From NCBI GenBank assembly GCA_019188255.1, contig JAETXT010000001.1, positions 620,001-684,000 of the forward strand: a stretch of DNA of 64,000 nucleotides, given 5' to 3'. Positions 1 to 10,097 of the stretch are shown here, piece after piece. The DNA is from Verticillium longisporum (taxonomy: Eukaryota > Ascomycota > Sordariomycetes > Glomerellales > Plectosphaerellaceae). Positions within the stretch are counted from its first letter, which is position 1. Each line of letters begins with the position of its first letter. The translations under genes were made by a program, and so were the position numbers. Under the pieces are notes generated by a model that was not told where the DNA came from, made no database searches, and worked only from the letters and a program-made list of their open reading frames with translations.

Positions 1-891
1 GCAGCCTTCGGAAGGCTCGCCTACCGTCGGATCAAAGACTCAGTCTTGTTTCTCGAGAAAGGGCCGAAGGATCTGTTTGGACCTGATGATGCTGTGCAGG
101 TGACGCCGGCACAGGGTGATCAGCCTGCCGGCGTGCAGAAGCTCAATGTGACACAGCTGTTGGAGCGTGACGATCAAGAGGAAGAGGTCGTGGGGCAGTC
201 ACTTTTCGTCCGGAACCTTAACTTCTCGACAACGTCGGAGGGCCTCACCAACGCATTCAAGTCCTTGGAGGGCTTTGTGTCAGCCAAGGTCAAGACAAAG
301 ACGGACGCGAAAAAACCTGGTCAGGTTCTATCAATGGGTTTCGGCTTTGTTGCCTTCCGCAGCAGCGAAGCGGCGCAGGCTGCAATCAAGGCGATGGACG
401 GGCAGGTCTTGGATGCACACACGCTCAGCGTTAGGGCGTCGCACAGGGGTCAAGACGCGGCGGAAGAGAGGCGAAGGGAAGACAAGGCCAAGATGATGGC
501 GGGTCAACGGACCAAGATCGTGGTCAAGAACCTGCCGTTCGAAATCAGCAAGAAGGAGTTGCGGGCGCTGTTCGCCACGTACGGGCCATTGCGGGCAGTA
601 CCGCTCCCCAAGTGAATGGGACAGTCGACTCGCGGCCTTGCGGTTGCCGAGTTCTCGGCGCCACAGGGGGCGCAGAATGCAATTGATGCGCTACAGCACA
701 CCCACCTGTTGGGCAGGAGATTGGTGCTCGACTACGCCGAAGCCGAAGCCCTGGACGCCGAGGAGGAGATTGCCAAGATGCAGAAGAAGGTTGGTGGGCA
801 GGTCAACAAGGTAGCATTGGCGCAACTCACGGGCAAGACGAGGAAGAAGATCACGATCGGGGAGGACAATGAGGACGAGTTCGCAGTCTGA
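1..891 (+). CDS. mrd1: Mrd1-like multiple RRM protein, 3' part (5' end outside window), with in-frame TGA
   Basis: Mrd1 carries several RRM domains, acts in the nucleolus and helps 18S pre-rRNA processing in the small-subunit processome. The frame is open from base 1, and its first residues match the Mrd1 linker (SVLFLEKGPKDLF). An RRM follows (SLFVRNLNF ... GFGFVAF), then the last RRM (TKIVVKNLPFE ... LLGRRLVLDYA), and the family's C-terminal tail (EEEIAKMQKKVGGQVNKVAL). A TGA at 613-615 interrupts the last RRM between its two RNP-containing strands. The same frame resumes directly as GQSTRG, where homologues as I recall them have a KF pair before this motif. The two codons at 613-618 (TGA ATG) both differ from expectation, so this is not a simple homopolymer slip. 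It may be a sequence error, a real nonsense allele or readthrough. Family assignment is firm; the status of the stop is open. Confidence 0.9.
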
Positions 892-2598
892 GTCCGAGTC
901 AGACGCAGGTCGGAGGGCCACAACCCTTCACCACAGCTAGAGGCATGAAAAGGCATGAAAGAAACAGATAATTGAATCCTTGCGAGAGCCCTTTCTTCCC
1001 TTTATCGACATTGACCCCATCTGCTATTGTTGGATAGCATCAGTTGTGTGCCAGCGCCTTTGCTCCTGGCCAGGCGAATTGGGCGTGGTGCATCCCTTTG
1101 TAAGGTCGTCGCGGTCGCCCTCTATTGGATCGTGGCCCATCTATTCAGACGCGACGGTCCCTCGACGGCATCGCAGGGAAACGCTCTCCCCCACTCCGGA
1201 TTGGGGAATGCAAGCGCGCAGCGCGTCGTCTTCTTTGTCTCAGATGCTAATCTCAGGTACATACCTGGCCATTGCGCTGTCATCGAGGTTATGGTGGGAT
1301 CATGAGATGGTGCGTGCAGCCACCCCTCCCTTGCATGTTCCAACGTACATCCTGCAAAGCCATGTGCTGCGGAGTAGGCGATGCGCGTTTGCTACACCCT
1401 GTCATCGTCCCCTACCTGTTCGTCAAGGTCCTGCTGCGCGACTGATCCATCGTACTAGTGGCGTGCGAGATGAGTCGCTCGGTAGGGCTCAGTAGCTACA
1501 CCTCTCCTCGCCCACGCCAGGCACCCTGCTCTCCTTTCCTTGCCCCAGGCCCCTCTTTGGGATACCACTTGGCTGAATTTTTGTGGATGGGCTTCCTATT
1601 CGAGCTGACCTGAGCTTGCACCCTCCTTCACAGGAAGACGTTTGCCACATTGAGCTGGAGGGGTGCTGGCTCGACCTCCCTTGGACACACGCCCCCCTCG
1701 CCGGGCCCGATGATATGGATCGCGATATGTCGGCAGGGCTCACTGTATCTGCTGCCATCACGCCAAAGCACCCGTAGCGGTCCTTGCTCGACACACGCCT
1801 GGACGTGTCTTCCCCGCGTGAAAGGGTGCCAGCGAGGGGTGAACCATGGCATCCGCGATTGATATACTCTACAGACTATCAGTCTATACAGGGCTGCCAG
1901 ATCTGCCCCTGGTGATCGACTCGGCACTTCTCCGCTTGGGATCGGTGGTCATGCTCGTCTCTTGGCCTCTCTCCCCCCCCTGTACGTTACGAGATGGATA
2001 TCGGTCTCGCAGGTCAGAGTGTGTGTCTGTGTGTGAGTAGAGAGACCACACTCTAGATCATCGGCCCTCATTCCTCCAACCTCGAGCTGATTGGCACTTA
2101 TATTGCGTACACATCCTCTTCCCTTTCATGCCAGTTGAAGATTCTCGTTCCTCATCGGCGCACTCAGGCTACACTCTCCACCCTTCGCCTCTCTCTCGAT
2201 ACCACCATCCCACTCTCCTTCACCTGCGGGCCCGAGTATCCCGTACCTAATACCTAATTATCTTGGTGGCGAGACTATCATTCTGTTGTCAACCCGTACC
2301 CATCCAGCCTTCTACCCCTTTCACTCCCGCCGTCCCGTGACCCCTGAGTATCTGGGTCTTTCCCTATCCTTAAAGGCAGAATTCCTCTCCAGCAGCCGCA
2401 CCCCCATTTCAGAGGCATTCATCTTGTGTCCTCTCTTCATTCTTCCGTCTCTTGTTCGGAATCTGTTTGCATTGCTCCCACTCCTCTTGCCACACAGGCA
2501 GTAAGCAGCAGAGCAGAGATTCCTCTGAGGATCCTGACAGAGAAACTCACGATACACTACCCTCTCGAGGTGGCAAAAGAGGCACACGAGCAGCAGCT
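892..2598. other. Gene-free stretch: mrd1 3' end and long abaA upstream region
   Basis: No reading frame here resembles a protein I recognise. The segment holds a C8 run at 1973-1980, a short TG-rich stretch near 2019-2036, and a strongly CT-rich section from about 2150 to 2500 that looks like a fungal core promoter and 5' leader. Three forward CATTCY hexamers lie in its last 540 bases (listed separately). Confidence 0.6.
2069..2443 (+). promoter_or_regulatory. Cluster of three CATTCY hexamers (AbaA/TEF-1 type sites) upstream of abaA
   Basis: CATTCC at 2069-2074, CATTCT at 2279-2284 and CATTCT at 2438-2443, all on the coding strand. A reverse-strand copy lies at 1205-1210. CATTCY is the known AbaA response element in Aspergillus, where abaA regulates itself. 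About 0.26 forward hits would be expected by chance in 540 bases. Function here is inferred. Confidence 0.35.
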
Positions 2599-5500
2599 AT
2601 GGAGCAGCCTCGCCCCATGATGCCCTCCCCCGTCTACGGGTACGAGCACCCGGGCAGCAACACCAACACATCCTCCCACGGCAGCCATGGCAGGAGGCCA
2701 CAGCACAGCCTGTCCCGCCAGCCCTTGCGGGACACAACGGGCAACGCCCAGCACATCCCCAACGGCCTCGGTTCCCTCTCACAAGCAGCCGCCGCGTCGT
2801 CCTGCCGCCCCGTGCCGACGCTGGGCCTCTTCTCGCCGTCGCTGCCGCCGTCCATCCCCACACCCGTCGTGCCCTCGCAGGCCGGCTCCATCTTCCGCAA
2901 TGGCGGCATGGGCATGGGAGGCATGGCCGGCATGGGCATGAAGACGCGCGCCGAGCACCTCCGCCTCGCGAGGCGGTCGAGGCAGGACATCAACCCCATC
3001 TACTTCACGCCCGAGTTCCGTCCCTACAGGGACAAGCAGGACCAGAAGGACCCCAATGAGAAGCAGATCTGGCCTCGCGTCCTCGAGGATGCGTTCCTCG
3101 ACTGTGAGTTGGCTTTTCACATTTGTGCTCCGTATGAAGGCTCATGTCACTAACACGACAACAGCACTCCTCATCATCCCTCACATGGGAAGGAAAAAGT
3201 ACAGCATGCAAGGCAAGCAGTTTGGGCGCAACATGCTCATCAGCGAGTACCTCTGGATTGCCTACTGCTGCAGCTTGCAGCCTGGCCAGAAGACCGAGGA
3301 GCGCAAGCGCAAGCAGGTCTCCAGCCACATTCAGGTTGTGAAGAAGATGTTTGAGAAGCATCGATGCTGTACGTGTTCAGGATCGTCTTTCCGCGTTCGT
3401 GAATCATGACTAACACGGCCATAGACCACTTCTTCTTCGTCAAGGATGCTGATAAGAGTGAGGCCCGTCTCAAGGACAGCAACTCAGAGATTGCCTCCTT
3501 CAAGGACAACCCAGTTCTCATTGCTCTCTCCGAGGGTCGTCTGCCTGACGTTCGCCCTAACTATGAGTACTTCTCCCAGATCCTCGCCATGGACTCCATG
3601 GTCGTCATGCGCCCCAAGACGTGCTGGATCTTTGTCTCTTCTGGCGATGTCACCATGGATGAGAACACGGGTGAAGCCTTTGATCGTAACGGCAAGGCCC
3701 TCAACGCCGATGCCTACCCCCACCTCGAGAAGAACCTCAACAAGGAGTCTGACAGCAGCCTGAACCGGGGTCTCAACAGCGGCAGCGTTCTTCTTCACGA
3801 GTACAACCGTGAACTGGCACAAAAGGAGGCCGCTGCGGCGACTGAGATCGACCAGGAATGGGAGACGCGTTTCCCGTCTCTTCACCGTAGCCTCGAAGCT
3901 GCAACTGCTGAGAACCGATGGCTCGACATGCTGGAGATGACTGTCACTCTCGAGCTGCACCCTCGCAGCAACTTCCCCTCCGGGTCCGAACTCAACGGCT
4001 TTGTCGAACTGAACATTGCTCAGCCTCAGCTTCAGAACCACCGATGGAAGTGCATCACCAGGCTGCAGCGCCCAGAGGAGCTGTGCCGCCCTGGTGACGG
4101 CGAGCCTCTGATCGTCGAGCAGACGAGCGAGGTCGGTGTGCAATACATGCACCGCCCCGGTTGCAACGGCGCCGATAGCTCCCGCGGAGCCGAGTGCGAC
4201 TGCCGTACACGCCCTCGTCTGGACGACCGCGTCCCCTTCCCGACTGCCGCGGGGGGGGGCTTGCTTAGCACCTGCGCCAGCTTCCTCCAGGAGCCCATCG
4301 ACGCCAAGATCAAGAGCGAGGGTCTCAGCAGCGAAGAGGTCAAGGCCGCCGAGCAGGCCGCACTTGAGTCGGAGCGCACCACATCGGAACTCATCCAGCA
4401 GATCGCCATGTTCCAGGAGCTTTGGTCCGCACCCCCTGACGGCTCGGCCGACCGCCGCAAGTGGACGCGTCGCGGCGTGATCCTCTGGAAGTTCCGCACC
4501 GTCCACGCCTTTGACGACAAGTGGAACCCCATCTACGAGAAGCCGACTAGCACCAGCAAGGGCCGCAAGCCTACTGACACTGACGGCGAAGAGACCTCGT
4601 CATCGGGTCGCCGTTCCAACCGTGGCAAGCGTGTGTATCACCCCCGGAACGACATGGCGCTTCCTCACGGCGCTGGACCCCATCTCGCCGGCTCACCAGC
4701 AAAATGTCTGCGTCAACCCTGCCAACAATGCCATTCCCACCCGTGACATGATCATGGCACCGACCCCTGGATATGCGCACCACTTGACGGCCACCATGAG
4801 CGAGAACCTCAACGCGGCGTGGGACCCCACCCATCTCCCCGGCCAGCTTCCCAGCCTGTCTTCCAGCGGCTCCATGGGCTACCTTGACAGCAACTTCACT
4901 GGTCTTGCGACGCCTCCCCCTACTGCATCCCTCCAACCTTCATATGCTCCCAGCTTCGATAGCAACCATGACCACCAGTCATCCCAGCAGACCTCGCAGC
5001 TTGACTTCCTCAGTGCGCCATGCTCATCTTCCATTGACAGTCAAAGCACCCTCGTCGCGGACATGGGGCCTACCGGCGCCGACCCGTACCTTACCCCCAC
5101 AGCGGGCATCAACATCCCGACCAACATCGGTGTCAGCGGATACGATGAGGCCGACTGCGCGACACTGCAGGCTTGGGACACAACGGCCTTCCAAGGCCTT
5201 GACCAGTGGAGCGGGTGGGATTCCAACGCGGAAGCCAACAAGTCCGCGCCGGCACCGCAGCCTCAGCAACAGCACTGGCAGGGCGAGAACCAACGCAGCG
5301 CTCGCGCCAATTGGTCGCTCGACCCGAATGGTAGCAAGGATAACAGCCAACTTTGGAATCAACAGGGCTGGGCTCAAGCCGTGTCTGCGGCGGCTGCAGT
5401 CACGGGTGCCGATGGCCGTACGGGATGGTCATCCGTCGACCAACGCGTGCTGCCTTCCCTGGATCAGATCAGCCCTCTCAAGAGCATGGCAGGACGCAAG

Positions 5501-5635
5501 CGAGCGCGGTCAAACAGTCTCGACATGGAGAACCGCGAGAACTTCCCCGCGACGGCCATTCAGAAGCTTGTACACCACGGCACGGGACCAGCGGGGTATG
5601 ATGATGGCAGTCACGCCCACCACCGCTGGGAGTAG
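2599..5635 (+). CDS. abaA: AbaA-type TEA/ATTS-domain conidiation regulator, two introns, one apparent +1 frame break
   Basis: AbaA is the nuclear transcription factor that drives phialide differentiation in the BrlA-AbaA-WetA conidiation cascade. Exon 1 is 2599-3103. Intron 1 (3104-3164) and intron 2 (3369-3424) both have CTAAC branch sites. The TEA domain spans about residues 148-235 (KQIWPRVLEDAFLDS ... RKKYSMQGKQFGRNMLIS ... RKQVSSHIQVVKK). Downstream regions typical of the family follow, including a WTRRGVILWKFRTVHAF block and TWRFLTALDPISPAHQQ. The second block sits one frame over from the first. Removing one C from the C5 run near 4640-4645 joins them, giving about 972 residues. A G9 run at 4251-4259 stays in frame, but the residues around it (AAGGGLLS) look unlike the family, so it may hide further error. 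The C-terminal third is Q/S/P-rich and low in conservation. The start is the ATG that opens the family-like proline-rich N-terminus. Family assignment is firm. Confidence 0.92.
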
Positions 5636-6440
5636 GGGTGGGCGACATGGACGTGTTTGCTTGGACTTTGTGATTCAGGGTGCGGGGGTTATTGGTCTTT
5701 GAAAAGGATTATTTGGGAACGGCGCACAGGCATTCGGCGTTGAGGGAGGGGTGACAACAGCACTTTGGGGACATTGGCGAAACACGGAAAGGGAAGAGAT
5801 GGATGTTCGATGTAGGGTTTTTTGGTTTCAGGGGTTTTTGTTTGCTGGGACGACCTTTCTCTTCTGGATATTGATACCACATTTGTAGTAATGGCAGATA
5901 CATGCTCACGATTGCCGTATGTCAAGAGCGAAACGCTTGGTTCCAAGTCATGGTGTTGCCCCTGGACGATTTGATCTGGTGTCACCATCGTCTCTGCGCC
6001 GTCCAGGATGTGTCGGGCGATTCCTTTGGTGCTTTGGTCCTTCAGTGGCCCGTCGATGAGTGTCGCGTGCAAAGTTGGGATGAAACCGGGGAACTTCATC
6101 TGCTGAAGAAGGCAATAGTAGAGGTATATTCCTTTTTGCCGATAAGCGGTAGATTGATAGTATCGGACAAGGCGTGGAGCAGGGCCAGTGCCGGGGGTCG
6201 AAAGATGTTTCACACAGAGAAGGCAAAGTTCGTCAGGAGGTCCGGGTCCGAATCCATGGAAGAGAGCGCAGGGCGAAACACCACACGTCTGGAAGGGCTG
6301 GAAGGGTGTATGGCACACGACGCGTTGAGATGCAGTCAGAATGTTGTTGAGGCGAAGAACATGAGTCTTGACGGCTGGTCGGCGGGGTAGGGCGGCAACG
6401 CGGATGGACGGGTCATGCGATGGCACGACCAGGCCAGGCA

Positions 6441-6476
6441 GAGCAAGGCAAGGCAAGGTAGGGTAAGGTAGTGTAA
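6441..6476 (+). repeat. Degenerate GGCAAGG/GGTAAGG array
   Basis: Repeated units of the form (A)AGGCA, AAGGTA and GGGTA in tandem. The 12-mer AAGGCAAGGTAG at 6450-6461 recurs exactly at 61135-61146 in another intergenic stretch. Confidence 0.6.
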
Positions 6477-6709
6477 GCATCATCTCGAGGCGCGCCTATT
6501 TGCTTGTTCTGGGCCCGGGGCTGTGCAGCGGCTGTTGGGCGTGTCAGCAACCAGTCGAAGGGTGGCCGACAGTCGGGTCTGGCGCGTTGCAGCGCGTTGC
6601 AGCGCGGCAAGGGAGATGAAGAGAGATGAAGCTGTCGCGAGGGTCGGATTGGGGGAGAGTGGCCGCCTGGGGTGGTGGGGAGGTTGCTGTGCTCCGGGGC
6701 TCACCAGGG

Positions 6710-6739
6710 GGGAAGCTGCCCACCGGGAAGCTGCCCACC
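6710..6739 (+). repeat. Perfect tandem duplication of a 15-mer
   Basis: GGGAAGCTGCCCACC occurs at 6710-6724 and again directly at 6725-6739, in non-coding sequence. Confidence 0.85.
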
Positions 6740-8852
6740 ACTGCCTGTGCCTGGTACCTGCTTCGCGGGAGCAGGGGCTGCTTCGGGCAGGCAGGTACAA
6801 GGGGCACGGGCAGTCAACAGCGACCAGTAAATGGCGAGGACGTGCAGGTGCTGTGGCTCGCTTGGTCCCGACTGGCGTCGCCGCGGCAGGAAGCACTGGC
6901 TGCCCTGTGTCGACAAGTAGCGCCCGTCCAAGCTGTTGCAGGCCCCTGTTCCGGATCGGTGCACGGGATCCAGCAGAGGTATCTCCGCACCCGCAGACCG
7001 TGGCAAGGTACACGTCTCCCATCTCATGTGGCCCCCTGCTACTTTGGGCGGTTAGCGCAGGTGCCATTTAGGACTGGCAAGACTCCAGGGCCGACCCCAC
7101 CGTCTGTGCCAGATCCTTGCGTCCATCAACGCCACACGCGAGACGATTCAACTTCACGTCCACATCGTCCTTGGTACGGCACCAGCGTTCTATTCCTGAT
7201 GAGCACAGCGTCGAGTCGGCATGCAGTGTCCTAGCACTTGTCGTGGGTGCTCGGTCTGCCGTACACTGCAAACATCCTTGGCGTACCGAAATATCCATTT
7301 GCCTACGCCGGGCTTCGCTTCGGCTGAACAGACCTCGACATGGTTCCATGACTGGTTCTCGAGAGCCCACCCAGAAACCTGGTCCATCGTCCCAAGTCGG
7401 CCTTCTCGATCATTTCCACTGGTTCTCGTTGTCGGCGCCGATCAATCTCTTCAATCTAGACCGTGCCTCCTGGCTGCTGCTTGTTTCCGCTCCCACTCCC
7501 ATCCCTCCTTTCTTCCTTGATGGCCATGGATCTTGGGTCGAACAGGGTGGCCTACCCGACCTGCGCTTGGTAGGAGATGGCCGCCTCGAGGTGCGAGAGA
7601 CGTGGAGAGGAGGTGGTGATTCTGGGCGTTTCGTTTCTCCGTCTTGCGTCGTCTCGTCTCTATGCTCCTCGACATCCCGTGGCCAGTCACCCCCTTGCCT
7701 TGGGCGACATGACGTGAACTCGACTCCATGGCCCATCCATGGCCCATCCAAAAGGCCATGAATGTAGCCGTTCTGTAGCCCATCCGATGCAGCTAATAAG
7801 ACCTACATAGCCCGATGCCAACTTGGTCCATCTGCCTGCTTCCCTTTCGTCCTCATCTGCAGACTCCAGCTTTGTGCTACATTCCTTTCTATACCAGGGT
7901 TTCTGCTGGTCAGGCCTCTTTCCTTTGGCCTTCCAAGCATTGTCTGGGACTGGTTCTCCTCGAGAAAAGCTGCTCAGATTCTTTGGCATCTCAACGACTG
8001 CGCGAAAAGTCCGCTCCTTCCCCCTGGACCAACGTTATTTGCCTCGACAACGGTGAATGCCTAGTCTGCCGTGATTCCGACGCGCACCCTTGCCCTCTCT
8101 CAGCTCTGAATCACCACTCGACCGGTTCATTGCCGCCTGCGGCCGCCCACAAGTTTTATTTTCCCCATATCGTCGCGGGCAACCACCAAAACTAAACAAT
8201 CTTCAACCCTTTCTCACCCATCCACGCCACCACCACAACTACCAAGACGACCGCACACACACACGCACGCCTACTCTATATCGCCATCCCATCATAACCA
8301 TCAAACGCCACGGAAGACGATACGGAATACAGCACGAAAGCTGTCCGTAAAAGGTTTGTTCTTTGTCCTTCTTGTCTTGCAACTTGCTGTGAATTTTGTT
8401 CGCTTTGGCTCGGCGCGCATTCCTTGTTTCAACAGTCAGACCGTCTCTGCATCAGAGCCAGTCATTCAAGGCCACTGTTCTCACAATATCCTGTTTTTAT
8501 TCATGCCTTTCTCACCCCCAACTCACAACTCTGTTCTGCTTGGTTGTGCTGGTGCCATCGGGTTGGACGCACTTGAAGTCCCTGCTCCTTCCTTGACTGG
8601 TCGAGTGATCGGGGGAGGCATCTCAACACTGGACAATCATGCTGTCTGCACATCTTGATCTTAAAGCAGCCTCATTTTTCCAGGACACTGTCACTTCTTC
8701 ACTCCCTGCATTTCCCTACTTATATCGCCGTTCTCATCTCGCTTGCTGTTGACCAGCCGAACAAGCAAAACAATTTCAACAAGAATCATACGCTAACAAT
8801 TTTATCTCATCAGACAACAAGTACAGCACTTCAAGACACTTGAATCGCTGCC

Positions 8853-10097
8853 ATGGTCGCCATCAAAGCTCTTGGAAAGACTGGCGCTCTGCTGGCTGCC
8901 ATCCTTTTCGGACCCCAGCTTGCCAATTCTCACTCCTGGGTTGAGCGTCTCAACCGCATCGCCTCTAATGGCACCATGGTCGAGCCCGCCGGCTTTGCCG
9001 CCGGCTTTTCTGGCCGTGGTGCTGGATTCTCAGATATCGCTGTCACCAACGAGGTCTCCGGAGCTGGCCTACCTCTTTGCAAGCAGCCTGTCACTGCCCC
9101 TCAGGATCCCAGCTTCCCCGTCCTGACCGCTGCTCCTGGCGATCAGATTGCCATTCGCTACCTTGAGAATGGCCACGTCACCAACCTCGAACCCGGTCGA
9201 CTTGACCATGGCGGTGTCGTTTACATCTACGGAACGACCGACCCGCGTCCTGATGATACCCTGGCCGACATTCACCTCAAGTGGACCCCTGACGGCAAGG
9301 GCGGTGACAGGCGCGGAAAGCTTCTCGCAACTCGCAAGTATGACGATGGTCGCTGTTACGAGGCCAACGGCTTCGATCGCTCTGATAGGCGCCAGGACGA
9401 GTTCCCTGTCCAAACCAATGAGCTCACTGGTCCCAACAACTGGTGCCAGAGCGATGTCAGTCTCGCCAAGGATCTCCCCCAGGGTACTCAGTACACCCTC
9501 TACTGGGTTTGGAACTGGCCCGGCCTCGACACCGAGGAGAAAGAGGTCGTCGTTAGCGATATCCACGCCGTCTACCCCAAGGGAGGAGCTCCTGCCGGCC
9601 GCAAGGATCTGGAAGGTGATCATGTCAAAGTCGCCCAGATTTACAGCTCGTGTGCCATGATCAACATTGAAGGCGAGACAATCTTCCAGCAGGCTGGAAA
9701 CGACAGTAACAGTTCTGCCCCTTTTGCAAGCAGTGGTCTCGGCCAGGGCGTCCGTGTCAAGGATGATGACTTCATCACCAACCCCACCGACTACAACGGC
9801 ATCGCTATTGCTGACCAGCTGGAGAACCCCTTCATTGTCGCCATTGACGGCATTGGTAGTGGCCCCGAGCAGGGTGTTCCTACTGCTTCACCCAGCGCTG
9901 GCACTGACATCCCGACCACCACGCCTGTCGGCGGCATTCGTACTGTCACCGTCACCGCGGAGCCGACCACAGTCTATGCCACTGCCACTGTCACGGCTGG
10001 TGCTGGCAACGCTGGCGGTCCCCCAACTGTCACGCCCTTCATGCCGCGTCGCAACCTCCGTGGCCGAGCCTCGTGGGAGTTTGGCGCCAACAACTAA
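8853..10097 (+). CDS. Secreted protein with predicted N-terminal histidine; possible LPMO-like (DUF7492-type) family
   Basis: A 414-residue intronless protein. The start has a good context (GCTGCCATGG) after an A/C-rich leader. Residues 1-26 form a clear signal peptide ending ANS, so signal peptidase should leave His27 as the first mature residue (HSWVERL). A second histidine lies at about residue 108 (PGDQIAIRYLENGHVT), mature position about 82. An aromatic strand YTLYWVWNWPG follows around residue 220. An N-terminal His plus a second His about 80 residues on is the spacing of the copper histidine brace in lytic polysaccharide monooxygenases. I recall this fungal family being labelled DUF7492, but that label is unverified. 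The C-terminal 90 residues are Thr/Val/Pro-rich (TVTVTAEPTTVYATATVTA) like an O-glycosylated linker. I see no GPI signal or carbohydrate-binding domain. Secretion is well supported; catalysis is inference. Confidence 0.85.
   Translation: MVAIKALGKTGALLAAILFGPQLANSHSWVERLNRIASNGTMVEPAGFAAGFSGRGAGFSDIAVTNEVSGAGLPLCKQPVTAPQDPSFPVLTAAPGDQIAIRYLENGHVTNLEPGRLDHGGVVYIYGTTDPRPDDTLADIHLKWTPDGKGGDRRGKLLATRKYDDGRCYEANGFDRSDRRQDEFPVQTNELTGPNNWCQSDVSLAKDLPQGTQYTLYWVWNWPGLDTEEKEVVVSDIHAVYPKGGAPAGRKDLEGDHVKVAQIYSSCAMINIEGETIFQQAGNDSNSSAPFASSGLGQGVRVKDDDFITNPTDYNGIAIADQLENPFIVAIDGIGSGPEQGVPTASPSAGTDIPTTTPVGGIRTVTVTAEPTTVYATATVTAGAGNAGGPPTVTPFMPRRNLRGRASWEFGANN

Larger units (their letters stand above)
5636..8852. 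other. Gene-free stretch with short tandem duplications and a long leader
   Basis: Several open frames cross this segment, but none has a recognisable domain. It contains degenerate GGCAAGG/GGTAAGG units at 6441-6476, a perfect tandem 15-mer at 6710-6739, a doubled GCGCGTTGCA near 6592-6611 and a doubled CCATGGCCCAT near 7728-7748. From about 8160 the sequence becomes A/C-rich like a strong fungal 5' leader. It is T-rich between about 8347 and 8683, then A/C-rich again up to the next start codon. A GTAAAA donor at 8347 and a pyrimidine-rich TTTTTCCAG ending at 8683 would fit an intron in the 5' UTR. Confidence 0.55.

Noticed and set aside
611..626. A GT...AG stretch of 13 bases spanning the mrd1 TGA
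   Set aside because: Far too short to be a spliceosomal intron, and removing it would break the RRM frame.
997..2126. BrlA-type sites (TCCCTTT, reverse of MRAGGGR) at 997, 1093 and 2120
   Set aside because: Three matches in 1.7 kb is close to the one to two expected by chance on both strands; no clustering near abaA.
3484..4506. 340-codon open frame opposite abaA
   Set aside because: Shadow of the conserved abaA coding strand; GC-rich third positions on the sense strand keep the antisense frame open.
5689..6483. 264-codon open frame on the minus strand
   Set aside because: It begins in the GGCAAGG/GGTAAGG repeat array, has no domain-like sequence and lies in the abaA 3' flank.
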